Under the pieces are notes generated by a model, which saw only the letters and a program-made list of their open reading frames with translations, was not told the DNA's origin and searched no databases. Both the position numbers and the translations under genes were made by a program. A stretch of DNA of 64,000 bases from Streptomyces roseoviridis (GTDB taxonomy: Bacteria > Actinomycetota > Actinomycetes > Streptomycetales > Streptomycetaceae), in the NCBI RefSeq assembly GCF_039535235.1, contig NZ_BAAAWU010000001.1, forward strand, positions 434,001-498,000, read 5' to 3'. Below, piece by piece: positions 7,540 through 15,547 of the stretch (within the stretch, counting starts at the first letter, position 1; the number at the start of each line of letters is the position of its first letter).

Positions 7540-7886
7540 TGGGCCGTACGCCGTGGGCCGTCCCGTTCCGGCGGGGACGCGCCGCACCGCCCCGCGCCGG
7601 ACGCTCCGTCGCGTCCGCGGGGCCGGTCGGCCGGATGGCCCCGGCGCTCCCCGGCGGGTACGTTGCCCGTACGGGGTACGACGCACGGCCGGGCGGCGAG
7701 CCGGCGGCCCCGAGCCCGCACCCCCCGTGGAATCCGCCGCAGGGCACCGGTGCCGTGCCGGCGGCGCGCGCGGGGTGTCCGACGACGAGGCCGCAGCCCG
7801 CTCGCCGCACACCGCCGTCTCCCGGAGCGGTCGCCGGGGCCGCTCGGGCCCGCGTGGTGCGTCGATCCCGTGCCGAAAGGCGGTGA
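7540..7886 (+). CDS. Doubtful Pro/Arg/Ala-rich small protein
   Basis: In the otherwise empty 7343-7891 gap, an ATG with GGAGAAGGAG upstream opens a 115-codon frame. Its TGA overlaps a GTG just before the RhoGDI-like gene. The product (MGRTPWAVPFRRGRAAPP...) is low complexity with no domain. Third codon positions are G/C-rich in the first half and less so at the end. It may be a real leader gene or a chance frame in GC-rich DNA. Confidence 0.25.
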
Positions 7887-7891
7887 CCGTC

Positions 7892-8398
7892 GTGAAGGAC
7901 TTCGAACTGCTGGACGTGTCCCTGTACACGGAGGAGCTGGGGCGCCTGGAAGTGCCCCTTCGGGAGGACGGGCCGGGCGGGGATCCCGAGCCGCTGACGC
8001 TGCCCGAAGGGGCGGTGGTGAGCGTCGGCCTGACCTTCCGGCTCGGCCGGGAGATCGACGGCGTCGCCTTCGAGGACTCCCGGTTCCGGGACGGAGCCGT
8101 GCTCGGCAGTACCCGGACGGTGCTGGGCGGCTTCCGGGCCGGCGGCCCGTACGAGGTCCGGCTGCCGGCGGAGCGGCTGCCGGTGGGCCGGGCGCACTGC
8201 GGGATCTACGAGGTGACGGGCCGGTTCACGGACGGCGGGGGCCAGGAGCTGGCCCTGGAGCGCCACCGGGTGCGGGTCGTCCACCAGCCGGCCGCCCACA
8301 AGCGCTGGGTCGGTGACGCGCCCTCCCCGGACCACCCGCCGACCGCCTTCCACGGGGACGCTCCGACGGTTCTGCCCGGGGAGACCCCGGCGGCCTGA
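7892..8398 (+). CDS. Bacterial RhoGDI-fold protein
   Basis: A 168-residue protein whose residues 45-135 follow the immunoglobulin-like domain of eukaryotic Rho GDP-dissociation inhibitors. Human RhoGDI has ISFRVNREI, a tyrosine/arginine segment, then GSYSIKSRFTDDD; here the counterparts are LTFRLGREIDG, DSRFRDGAVLGSTRTV, and CGIYEVTGRFTDGGG, in the same order and spacing. The N-terminal Rho-binding arm of the eukaryotic protein is replaced by a short segment (KDFELLDVSLYTEELGRLEV). The C-terminal 35 residues are Pro-rich. No prenylated GTPase is expected in bacteria, so the fold probably binds another hydrophobic or protein ligand. GTG 7892 is favoured by the AAAGG eleven bases upstream; GTG 7883 is possible. 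Confidence 0.75.
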   Translation: MKDFELLDVSLYTEELGRLEVPLREDGPGGDPEPLTLPEGAVVSVGLTFRLGREIDGVAFEDSRFRDGAVLGSTRTVLGGFRAGGPYEVRLPAERLPVGRAHCGIYEVTGRFTDGGGQELALERHRVRVVHQPAAHKRWVGDAPSPDHPPTAFHGDAPTVLPGETPAA

Positions 8399-8430
8399 GA
8401 CGCGGCTCTCGCGGCCTCGCGCCGTGGGCC

Positions 8431-8450
8431 TGGCCGGCTCGGGCCGGTCA
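8431..8450. terminator. Hairpin between convergent genes
   Basis: An 8-bp stem, TGGCCGGC / GCCGGTCA with one G-U pair, and a TCGG loop lies between the RhoGDI-like gene and the TPP enzyme gene. Confidence 0.4.
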
Positions 8451-8491
8451 GCGCCGCCCGGGGTCAGGCGCCCTGCCGCGGCGCACGTGCG

Positions 8492-10294
8492 TCACCGGCC
8501 GCCGCCCGGCCGGCGCGGCAGCAGCTCCTGTGCCTTCGCCTTGAGCCCCTGCACCACCACATGGCCGCGGTGGCCGTCCCCGTGGACCAGGGAGGCGAGG
8601 GTGGCCTCAATCTGTTCCCAGGTGGAGTGCGGCGGGATCGGCGGTACGTCGGGGTCGGTGCGGAAGTCGAGCACGGTGGGGCCGTCGGCCGCGAGCGCCT
8701 GCCGCCAGGCGTCCTCGACGTCACCGGGGTCGGTGACGCGGATGCCGTTCATGCCGAGGGAACGGGCGAAGTCGGCGTAGGGCACGTCGGGCAGGGCCTG
8801 CGAGGGCTGGAAGGGCGCGGTGCCGCCCATGGCCCGCAGCTCCCAGCTGACCTGGTTGAGGTCCCGGTTGTTCCAGACGGCGACGATCAGCCGGGGGTCG
8901 GTCCACTCGGTGGCGTACTTGGCGACCGTCACGAGCTCGGCCATGCCGTTCATCTGCATCGCCCCGTCGCCGACCAGGGCGATGGCGGGCCGGTCGGGGT
9001 GGGCGAACTTGGCGCCGATCGCGTACGGGACGCCGCAGCCCATGCTGGCGAGGGTGCCGGACAGCGAGCCCCGCATGGCGCCGCGCAGGGTGAGGTGCCG
9101 GGCGTACCAGGTGGCGACGGAGCCGGAGTCCGAGGTGAGCATGGCGTCGTCGGGGAGCAGCGGGTCCAGGGCGTGGGCCACGTACTCCGGGTTGACCGGG
9201 TCCGCCGACAGGGCGGCGCGGCGTGCCATGACCTTCTTCCAGCGGCGTACGCCGTCGGCCACGCCCTCCTGCCAGCTCCGGTCCTCCTTGCGGTCGAGCA
9301 CGGGCAGCAGCCGGCGCAGGGTGGCGGCCGCGTCGCCGACCAGGTTGACCTCGTACGGGTAGCGCAGGCCCACCATGTGCGGGTCGATGTCGATCTGCAC
9401 GGCGCGGGCCTGGCCGTACGGCGGCAGGAACTCGGAGTAGGGGAAGTTCGAGCCGATGGTCAGGAGGGTGTCGCAGTTCTGCATCAGCTCGTACGAGGGG
9501 CGGGTGCCGAGCAGTCCGATGGAGCCGGTCACGTACGGCAGTTCGTCGCTGAGGGCGTCCTTGCCGAGCAGGGCCTTGGCGACGCCCGCGCCGAGGACGT
9601 CGGCGATCCGCTCGACCTCGGGTGCGGCGCCCGCCGCGCCCTGTCCGACGAGGACGGCGACGCGCCGGCCGCTCCGGAGGACCTCGGCGGCGCGGGCGAG
9701 CGAGTCGTCGTCCGGCACGGGCGCCCAGCCGCTGACGTCGAGGCTGGAGGGGACCATCTTGTGGGCGTGCTCCGGTGGGGAGTACGGCAGGTCCTGGACG
9801 TCCGCCGGGATGATGAGCGCGGTGGGGGCGCGGCGGGCGTAGGCGGTGCGGACGGCCCGGTCGAGGACGTTGGGGAGCTGTTCGGGGACGTTGACGGTCT
9901 CCAGGTAGGCGGAGGCCACGTCCTTGAACAGGCTGTGCAGGTCGACCTCCTGCTGGTAGGAGCCGCCCATGGCGCTGCGGGCGGTCTGGCCGACGATCGC
10001 CACGACGGGCACGTGGTCGAGCTTGGCGTCGTAGAGGCCGTTGAGGAGGTGGACCGCGCCGGGGCCGGAGGTGGCGGCGCAGACGCCGACGCGGCCGGAG
10101 AACTTGGCGTGGCCGACGGCTTCGAAGGCGGCCATCTCCTCGTGCCGGGCCTGGACGAAGCGGGGGTCGTCGCCGGCCCGGGCCCAGGCCGAGATCAGGC
10201 CGTTGATGCCGTCGCCGGGGTAGCCGAAGACATGGGTGACGCCCCAGGCGCGGAGCCGGTCGAGGAGGTGGTCGCTGACGGTCTGTTTGGTCAT
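8492..10294 (-). CDS. Thiamine pyrophosphate enzyme, pyruvate oxidase/dehydrogenase-like
   Basis: A 600-residue enzyme of the acetolactate synthase/pyruvate oxidase family with the usual three domains. The N-terminal PYR domain carries GVTHVFGYPGDGING and the catalytic Glu in RHEEMAAFEAVGHAKF; the central domain binds a nucleotide or is structural; the C-terminal PP domain has the TPP/Mg motif VGDGAMQMNGMAE...WNN. The sequence resembles quinone-linked PoxB, which oxidises pyruvate to acetate and CO2. A C-terminal amphipathic segment (GLKAKAQELLPRR) could serve membrane attachment, as in PoxB. Its ATG overlaps the stop of the F420 oxidoreductase gene (ATGA), so both are co-translated. Confidence 0.85.
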   Translation of the reverse strand: MTKQTVSDHLLDRLRAWGVTHVFGYPGDGINGLISAWARAGDDPRFVQARHEEMAAFEAVGHAKFSGRVGVCAATSGPGAVHLLNGLYDAKLDHVPVVAIVGQTARSAMGGSYQQEVDLHSLFKDVASAYLETVNVPEQLPNVLDRAVRTAYARRAPTALIIPADVQDLPYSPPEHAHKMVPSSLDVSGWAPVPDDDSLARAAEVLRSGRRVAVLVGQGAAGAAPEVERIADVLGAGVAKALLGKDALSDELPYVTGSIGLLGTRPSYELMQNCDTLLTIGSNFPYSEFLPPYGQARAVQIDIDPHMVGLRYPYEVNLVGDAAATLRRLLPVLDRKEDRSWQEGVADGVRRWKKVMARRAALSADPVNPEYVAHALDPLLPDDAMLTSDSGSVATWYARHLTLRGAMRGSLSGTLASMGCGVPYAIGAKFAHPDRPAIALVGDGAMQMNGMAELVTVAKYATEWTDPRLIVAVWNNRDLNQVSWELRAMGGTAPFQPSQALPDVPYADFARSLGMNGIRVTDPGDVEDAWRQALAADGPTVLDFRTDPDVPPIPPHSTWEQIEATLASLVHGDGHRGHVVVQGLKAKAQELLPRRPGGGR

Positions 10295-11277
10295 GCCTCG
10301 TCTCCGTTCGGTCCGCCGACGCTCGTCCCGTCGAGGAGCGGCAGGACCTCCTTGCGGTAGAAGTCGAAGAATCCGCGCTGGTCGGGGCCGATCTGGCCGA
10401 TGTGGACGCGGTCGAAGCCGGCCTCGACGTAGGGGCGCAGCCGGCGGACGTGTTCCTCGGGGTCGGGGCCGCAGGCGACGGCGCCCGCGACCGTCTCCTC
10501 GGTCACCAGCTCGCAGGCCTGCTCGAAGTGGCTGGGGGTGGGGAGGATCTGGTTGAGTTCGCCGGGCAGGTGCTCGGTCGGCCACACGCGGTGCGCCGTG
10601 CGGACCGCGTCGTCGCGTGAGGGCGCCCAGCAGACCTTGGTGCCGGCGAAGAGGGGCCGCCCGGGGTCGCGGGCCCGGAAGCGGGCGATCATGCCGGGGT
10701 CCGGCTGGGTGGTGACGAAGCCGTCGCCGATCCGGGAGGCGAGGTCGGCGGCGCGGGGGCCGAAGGCGGAGATGTCGATGGGCGGCGGGGTCTCGGGCAG
10801 GGTGTAGAGCCGGGCGTTCTCGACGGTGTAGTGCCGTCCCCGGTGGGTGACCTCTTCGCCGGTGAACAGCTTGCGGATGACGTCGACGGCCTCCTCCAGC
10901 ATGTCCAGGCGTACGTCGGCGGGGGGCCAGGGGTCGCCGAGGACGTGCTCGTTGAGCGCCTCGCCGCTGCCGAGCCCGAGCCGGAAGCGACCGTCCAGGA
11001 GGACCTGGGAGGTGGCGGCGGCCTGGGCGATCACGGCGGGGTGGACGCGGACGGTCGGGCAGGTCACGGCGGTCTGGACGGGCAGGCCGCAGCTCTTCGA
11101 GAGCGCGCCGATCACGGACCAGACGAAGGGGCTGTGGCCCTGCTCGTCGTTCCACGGGTGGAAGTGGTCCGAGATCCACAGCGAGCGGAAGCCGGCGTCC
11201 TCGGCCATCCTGGCCTGCTCGACCAGCTCGTGGGGCCCGAATTCCTCGCAGGACAGGAAGTAGCCGAACTCGGTCAT
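10291..11277 (-). CDS. F420-dependent LLM-class oxidoreductase, G6PD-like subgroup
   Basis: A 328-residue TIM-barrel oxidoreductase of the luciferase-like superfamily. It starts MTEFGYFLSCEEFGPHELVE and contains SLWISDHFHPWNDEQGHSPF, typical of F420-dependent glucose-6-phosphate dehydrogenase-related proteins, plus RFRLGLGSGEALNEHVLGD for cofactor phosphate binding. Coenzyme F420 use is inferred from family membership. GGAGGTG precedes the ATG. It is the first gene of a two-gene operon with the TPP enzyme; a combined role in redox balance during stress is plausible but unproven. The substrate is unknown, and G6PD activity should not be assumed. Confidence 0.85.
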   Translation of the reverse strand: MTEFGYFLSCEEFGPHELVEQARMAEDAGFRSLWISDHFHPWNDEQGHSPFVWSVIGALSKSCGLPVQTAVTCPTVRVHPAVIAQAAATSQVLLDGRFRLGLGSGEALNEHVLGDPWPPADVRLDMLEEAVDVIRKLFTGEEVTHRGRHYTVENARLYTLPETPPPIDISAFGPRAADLASRIGDGFVTTQPDPGMIARFRARDPGRPLFAGTKVCWAPSRDDAVRTAHRVWPTEHLPGELNQILPTPSHFEQACELVTEETVAGAVACGPDPEEHVRRLRPYVEAGFDRVHIGQIGPDQRGFFDFYRKEVLPLLDGTSVGGPNGDEA

Positions 11278-11420
11278 GACACCTCCATGGGTGCGGGTCG
11301 TCGCTCCGTCCGGTGGTTCCGTCGGTGCGGCTGCCCGGGTGACCGAGAGGGAAACGCGGCCGGGTCGGTCCGGCCGGGACTCCCGGGGCCGGGGGCCCGG
11401 GTCCGGGGGCCGGGCCGCGC

Positions 11421-12335
11421 TCAGCCGTCGGTGGTCGCGGGCTCGTCCCCGTCCTCCAGGAGGCCCGCCCTCAGCTCGTCGAGGATGCGGGTGAGCAGGC
11501 GGGAGATGTGCATCTGGGACAGTCCGAGCCGTTCGCCGATCTCCGCCTGGGTGAGGTCCTCGCCGAAACGCAGCGACAGAATCTGCCGGTCGCGTTCGCC
11601 CAGACGGGCGATGAGCGGCTTGAGCGACTCGAAGTCCTCGATGAGTTCGTAGGCGGGCTCGGCGGTGGCGAGGCGGCGCGAGCTGTCGCGGGGGGCGTCG
11701 TCCTCGGCGACGGTGACGTCGAGGGAGTGGGCGGTGTAGCCGCGGGCGGCGAGCTCGCCCTCGGCGACCCGGTCCTCGGGGAGGTCCAGGTGGGCGGCGA
11801 CCTCGGCGCGGGTCGGGCGGTGGCCGAGCCGCTGTTCGAGCACGTCGGCGGCCTTGGCCATGTCGACGCGCAGCTCCTGGAGCCGCCGTGGGACCCGGAC
11901 GGCCCAACTGGTGTCGCGGAAGAATCGTTTCATCTCGCCCACGACCGTCGGCAGCGCGAACGCCGAGAACTCGATGCCCCGGGTGGGGTCGAAGCGGTCG
12001 ATGGCCTTGATCAGGCCGATGGTGCCGACCTGGACGATGTCCTCCCGCTGCTCGGGGCGGTTCCGGAAGCGACGGGCGGCGAAGCGGACCAGGCTCAGGT
12101 TGAGCTCGATCAGCGTGTTGCGCACGTACGCGTGCTCGGGTGTGCCCTCCTCCAGTTCCCGCAGCCGGGTGAGGAGCGAGGCCGAGAGCGTCTGGGCGTC
12201 GTCCGTGGAGACCTGGGTCGGCCGGTCGATCTCGGGCAGGCCGTGCAGCGCCTGGCGGCGTACGGCCGCGGCCTGTGAGCCGGGCCGGGTGGCGCTGCTG
12301 GTGCTGGTGTCGGTTCGGGCGGTGCGGGTGGACAT
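11421..12335 (-). CDS. SigB/SigF-family RNA polymerase sigma factor
   Basis: A 304-residue group 3 sigma factor. Region 2 is NLSLVRFAARRFRNRPEQREDIVQVGTIG followed by KAIDRFDPTRGIEFSAFALP; region 3 contains RLGHRPTRAEVAAHL; region 4 has the helix-turn-helix DLTQAEIGERLGLSQMHIS. The extended N-terminus (residues 1-45) is Ser/Thr/Ala-rich. Streptomyces carry several such factors, which control osmotic stress and differentiation and recognise GNNT-N14-16-GGGTAC/T. They are usually held by an anti-sigma factor, but none is encoded beside it here. AAGGAG precedes the ATG. Two matching promoters within 6 kb suggest local target genes. Confidence 0.9.
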   Translation of the reverse strand: MSTRTARTDTSTSSATRPGSQAAAVRRQALHGLPEIDRPTQVSTDDAQTLSASLLTRLRELEEGTPEHAYVRNTLIELNLSLVRFAARRFRNRPEQREDIVQVGTIGLIKAIDRFDPTRGIEFSAFALPTVVGEMKRFFRDTSWAVRVPRRLQELRVDMAKAADVLEQRLGHRPTRAEVAAHLDLPEDRVAEGELAARGYTAHSLDVTVAEDDAPRDSSRRLATAEPAYELIEDFESLKPLIARLGERDRQILSLRFGEDLTQAEIGERLGLSQMHISRLLTRILDELRAGLLEDGDEPATTDG

Positions 12336-12684
12336 GAGGCTCCTTCGACGGTGGCGATGGGCCTGCGCCGCGCGCGGGGCGGCGGCGGGGTCCGTCAGTC
12401 GAGCGTCCTGAGGACAGGATTCCCGTTTCAGGATGGTTTGACACGAATCGTTCCACAGGAGGTGCGCGAGGGCTCGCCCGCGGGGACCGCCCGGGGAGGG
12501 CCCTCCGCGAGGGCCCGGCGGTCACGGCGAGGCCGCCGGGGACGGACGGCCGGCCGGTCACGGGCCGCGCATGAAGGCCGCCCGAGCGGGCAGCGGCGTG
12601 GAAAGGCCCCCTCGCCCGGCGGAGGACCGCCGGGCGGCGAGGCGCAATCGCAACGGCATCCGGACCGATGAGGAGTTGTCGACC
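12336..12684. promoter_or_regulatory. Divergent promoter region of sigma factor and PfpI genes
   Basis: This 349-base gap lies between two divergent genes. On the minus strand GTGT (12444-12441), 16 bases and GGGAAT (12424-12419) is an imperfect SigB-like promoter that might give autoregulation of the sigma gene. The part from 12470 to 12660 is very GC-rich without a convincing gene. GAGGAG at about 12670 is the ribosome binding site of the PfpI gene. Confidence 0.3.
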
Positions 12685-13245
12685 GTGACGCTCGACGGAA
12701 TGAACGTGCTCGTCCTCACCACCAACTACGGCACCGAGCAGGACGAACTGAACCAGCCCGTGGCGGCGCTGCGCGAGGCCGGCGCCCGGGTCACGGTCGC
12801 CGCGCAGCGCAAGGAGCCCGTCCTCACGGTGGTGTCCGACCGACGGCCGGGCACGGTCGTCGAACCGGACATGACCTTCGCGGACGCCTCCGCGCAGGAG
12901 TACGACGCGGTCGTCGTGCCGGGCGGCACGCTCAACGCCGACCGGCTGCGCGTCGACGACCGGGCGCAGCGGCTGGTCTCGGCCTTCGCCGAGGCGGGAA
13001 AGCCCGTGGCGGCCATCTGTCACGGCCCGTGGCTCCTGGTGGACAGCGGGGTGGTCCGGGACCGCGAGCTGACCTCGTACCCCTCGCTCCGCACGGACCT
13101 GGAGAACGCGGGAGCCGCCTGGCGCGACAAGGAGGTCGTCGTGGACACCTCCGGCGGACATCCGTTGATCACCTCCCGCAGGCCCGGTGACCTGGAGGCC
13201 TTCTCGGCGGCGATCGTCCGCGCCCTGGAGGACCGCGCCGGCTGA
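12685..13245 (+). CDS. DJ-1/PfpI family protein
   Basis: A 186-residue class I glutamine amidotransferase-like protein. The nucleophile elbow is AAICHGPWLL with Cys112, and the preceding acidic residue (Glu in TTNYGTEQDEL) matches the conserved Glu of DJ-1/PfpI proteins. YDAVVVPGGTLNADRLR is the conserved glycine turn. Related proteins act as proteases, chaperones or glyoxalases against methylglyoxal damage; which applies here is unknown. GTG at 12685 is chosen over the upstream ATG because AGGAG sits nine bases before it. The gene is divergent from the sigma factor and followed by a CBS protein gene 63 bases on. Confidence 0.85.
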   Translation: MTLDGMNVLVLTTNYGTEQDELNQPVAALREAGARVTVAAQRKEPVLTVVSDRRPGTVVEPDMTFADASAQEYDAVVVPGGTLNADRLRVDDRAQRLVSAFAEAGKPVAAICHGPWLLVDSGVVRDRELTSYPSLRTDLENAGAAWRDKEVVVDTSGGHPLITSRRPGDLEAFSAAIVRALEDRAG

Positions 13246-13308
13246 CGGCGCGGCCCGCACGGCGGCGGACCTTCCGAGCCCACCACGACACGAGGAGGGG
13301 CAGCACCC

Positions 13309-13731
13309 ATGACCACCACCGCACGCGACATCATGACCGCGGACGCGACCTGCGTGAAGGCGAGCGAGACCGTCGTCGACGCGGCCCGAAAGATGGTCGA
13401 GCTCGACGTGGGCGCCCTGCCCGTCTGCGGGCCCGACGAACGGCTGAAGGGCATGCTCACCGACCGTGACATCGTCGTGAAGGTCGTCGCCCAGGGCAAG
13501 GACCCCGCGCGGTGCACCGCCGGCGACCTCGCCCAGGGCGAGATCGTCACGGTCTCCGTCGACGACGACGCGAGCGAGGTGCTGCGCGTCATGAGCGAGC
13601 ACAGGATCCGGCGGGTGCCCGTCATCGACGGTCACATCCTGGTCGGCATCATCGCCCAGGCGGACATCGCCCGTACCCTCCCGCACACCCAGGTGGGCGA
13701 TCTCGTGGGCGACGTCTCGCAGGAGTCCTGA
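13309..13731 (+). CDS. CBS-domain pair protein
   Basis: A 140-residue protein made of two CBS domains: residues 6-62 (TARDIMTADATCVKASETVV ... LTDRDIVVKVV) and 70-132 (GEIVTVSVDDDASEVLRVMS ... LVGIIAQADIA). Each shows the usual GxxT/SxxD-type loop that can bind adenine nucleotides, so the pair probably works as an energy or nucleotide sensor. No catalytic domain is fused. The ATG has GAGGAGGGG upstream. It lies in the stress island and is probably expressed with the PfpI gene. Confidence 0.88.
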   Translation: MTTTARDIMTADATCVKASETVVDAARKMVELDVGALPVCGPDERLKGMLTDRDIVVKVVAQGKDPARCTAGDLAQGEIVTVSVDDDASEVLRVMSEHRIRRVPVIDGHILVGIIAQADIARTLPHTQVGDLVGDVSQES

Positions 13732-13761
13732 CAGCTCGCCCGGGACGGGCGGGGCGGAACG

Positions 13762-13792
13762 GGGCGCGCGGCCGGACAGCGGCCGCGCGCCC
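13762..13792. terminator. Strong hairpin between convergent genes
   Basis: A perfect 13-bp GC stem (13762-13774 with 13780-13792) and a GACAG loop lie between the CBS gene and the small antitoxin-like gene, so it can terminate both. Confidence 0.7.
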
Positions 13793-13800
13793 TTCCCGGG

Positions 13801-14001
13801 TCACCGCTGGGGCGGCTCCTCCGGGGGCCGCTGGGGCGTGTCGCCCAGCTGCTGCCTGAGCTTCTCCTGGGCGGTGTCGACATGACCGCTGTACTTGCCC
13901 TGCGTCCTCTTGTCGACGTAGTCACCGCCCTTGTCGACGGCCTTTCCCGCCTGGTCCTCGTGCCCCTTGAGCATCTGCTTGAGCTTGTCCATCACGGACA
14001 T
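13801..14001 (-). CDS. Small Rv0909/MT0933-type antitoxin-like protein
   Basis: A 66-residue hydrophilic protein, MSVMDKLKQMLKGHEDQAGK followed by AVDKGGDYVDKRTQGKYSGH and a Gln/Pro-rich end. The AVDKGGDYVDKRTxGKYSxHVD pattern is that of the Rv0909 (MT0933) family, first listed as an antitoxin in mycobacteria, and also resembles CsbD-type stress proteins in size and charge. No toxin gene is adjacent, so the antitoxin role is doubtful here and a stress-protein role is as likely. GAGGAGGG precedes the ATG. Confidence 0.75.
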   Translation of the reverse strand: MSVMDKLKQMLKGHEDQAGKAVDKGGDYVDKRTQGKYSGHVDTAQEKLRQQLGDTPQRPPEEPPQR

Positions 14002-14065
14002 CGCGGCCCTCCTCGGATGGCCCCCCTGTCCCGTCCAGGATCCCGGAACGGTCCGCGGACCGCAT

Positions 14066-14097
14066 CCGCAGGGCGGAGGGAGACGTCCGCCCTGCGG
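14066..14097. repeat. Perfect 12-bp inverted repeat in divergent promoter region
   Basis: CCGCAGGGCGGA pairs with TCCGCCCTGCGG across an 8-base loop. It lies between two divergent start codons (14001 minus, 14170 plus), so it is not placed as a terminator for either gene. It could be an operator, or a leader hairpin in the minus-strand transcript if that starts upstream. Confidence 0.5.
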
Positions 14098-14169
14098 GTG
14101 ACGGCGCCGCGGCGGGCTCCGACCGTGGTCTGACGCAGGCGCGGTGGGCCGCGCCGTAACGTCCTCGGC

Positions 14170-15435
14170 ATGATCAAGCCGACTCGGGCGGCCGCTGCCG
14201 CCCTTCTCGCCTGCGCGGTCGCGTTACCCCTGACCGCCCTCCCCGCCTCCGCGGCCACCGCGGCGCCGGCCCTGACGCCGGTCCCCGCCCCCGCCCCCTC
14301 CGGCGCCCACTCCTCCCCCGCCGCCTCCTCCGTCACGCCCGTCTCGATCGCAGCCGGCTCCTCCCCCCGGGCGGCCTCCGTCCCGCTCGAACTCCCCGCC
14401 CCCACCGGGCGGTCCGGGGTCGGCGGCACCATCGTCCACCTCGTCGACCGGTCCCGGCCCGACCCCTGGGTGCCCGCGGCGGACGGCCGTGAGCTCATGG
14501 TGACGCTGCACTATCCCGCCGCGCGCCGCGCGTCGGGCCGTCCCGCGCCGTACGCGACCGAGGAGGAGGCCCGGCTGCTCCTGAGCGGCGTGGGCGTGAC
14601 CGACCCCGGCTCCGTACGCGCCCTGGCCGGCATGGGCACGTACACCGCGACGGACGCGCGGCCCGCGCCGGGCCGGCATCCGCTGGTGGTGCTGTCGCCG
14701 GGGTTCGGGGTGCCCCGGTTCACGCTCACGAACGTCGCCGTGGACCTCGCGTCGCGCGGCTATGTGGTCGCGTCCGTCGACCACGCCTACGAGACCTCGG
14801 GCACGGCCGTCCCGGGCGGCCGGATCCTCACCTGTGCGGCCTGCACCGCGCTGGAGGAGGGCCGCGCCGAGGGCCGGGACGTGACGGCCGCGCGGGCGGC
14901 GGACGTCCGCTTCGTCCTGGACCGGCTGACCGGCCCCAGGCCCGCCTGGCGGTACGCGGCTCGGGCGATCGACCGGTCGCGGATCGGCATGGCCGGGCAC
15001 TCCATCGGCGGCGCCTCCGCCGCCACGGCCATGGCCGCGGACCGGCGCGTCGACGCCGGGGTGAACATGGACGGCTCCTTCTGGGAAGCGCTGCCGGCCG
15101 ACGGCCTGGGCGGCCGACCGTTCCTCTTCCTCGGCACGGACGAGTTCCACCGCCCGGGCGGAGAGGACACCAGCTGGGACGAGACCTGGCGGGCACTCGG
15201 CGGCTGGAAGCGCTGGCTGACGGTGTCGGGGTCGGACCACTTCAGCTTCTCGGACGGCCCGGTGATCCAGCACCACTTCGGACTGCCCGCCGGCCCCATC
15301 CCGGCCGGCCGTGCGCTGGGCGTGACGCGCGCCTACCTCGCCGCGTTCTTCGACGAGCATCTGCGCGGCCGTCCGCAGGCCCTCCTGAACGGGCCGAGCG
15401 CGGAGCATCCGGAGGTGGTGTTCCAGCACCCGTAG
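14170..15435 (+). CDS. Secreted alpha/beta hydrolase, PAF-acetylhydrolase/PETase-like
   Basis: A 421-residue exported hydrolase. Residues 1-28 are a signal peptide (MIKPTRAAAAALLACAVALP ... PASA), followed by an Ala/Pro/Ser linker to about residue 75. The catalytic triad can be placed: Ser278 in GHSIGG, Asp324 in FLGTDEF and His357 in SGSDHFSF. The strand PLVVLSPGFGVPR supplies the oxyanion hole. The fold matches the platelet-activating-factor acetylhydrolase/lipase group. Cys in LTCAACTALEEG could form a disulfide. The substrate (lipid, ester or polyester) is unknown. The last codons lie in the first unit of a 37-bp tandem repeat, which duplicates the C-terminal sequence and stop codon downstream. 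Confidence 0.85.
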   Translation: MIKPTRAAAAALLACAVALPLTALPASAATAAPALTPVPAPAPSGAHSSPAASSVTPVSIAAGSSPRAASVPLELPAPTGRSGVGGTIVHLVDRSRPDPWVPAADGRELMVTLHYPAARRASGRPAPYATEEEARLLLSGVGVTDPGSVRALAGMGTYTATDARPAPGRHPLVVLSPGFGVPRFTLTNVAVDLASRGYVVASVDHAYETSGTAVPGGRILTCAACTALEEGRAEGRDVTAARAADVRFVLDRLTGPRPAWRYAARAIDRSRIGMAGHSIGGASAATAMAADRRVDAGVNMDGSFWEALPADGLGGRPFLFLGTDEFHRPGGEDTSWDETWRALGGWKRWLTVSGSDHFSFSDGPVIQHHFGLPAGPIPAGRALGVTRAYLAAFFDEHLRGRPQALLNGPSAEHPEVVFQHP

Positions 15436-15511
15436 CCCGGAGCATCCGGAGACGGTGCTCCAGCAGCCGTAGCCCGGAGCATCCGGAGACGGTGCTCCAG
15501 CAGCCGTAGCC
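15401..15511. repeat. Three 37-bp tandem repeats across the hydrolase stop codon
   Basis: Units begin at 15401, 15438 and 15475, each starting CGGAGCATCCGGAG. Units 2 and 3 are identical; unit 1 differs at a few bases and encodes the hydrolase end (EHPEVVFQHP, stop). Units 2 and 3 would encode EHPETVLQQP plus a stop. Each later unit contains GGAGCA-N11-TGCTCC, so the array forms repeated hairpins between two convergent genes and may terminate both. Confidence 0.85.
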
Positions 15512-15547
15512 CGGCCCGGAGCCACCGTGCCGCGGGCGCGCCCGGCC

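Noticed and set aside
10291..13686. A 1131-codon minus-strand frame covering the F420 oxidoreductase, sigma factor, PfpI and CBS loci
   Set aside because: Only its last 328 codons are a gene (F420 oxidoreductase). The rest is an upstream read-through in a frame that is not that of the sigma factor.
13801..14001. A toxin-antitoxin pair
   Set aside because: Only the antitoxin-like small protein is present; the adjacent genes are a CBS protein and a secreted hydrolase, neither a toxin.
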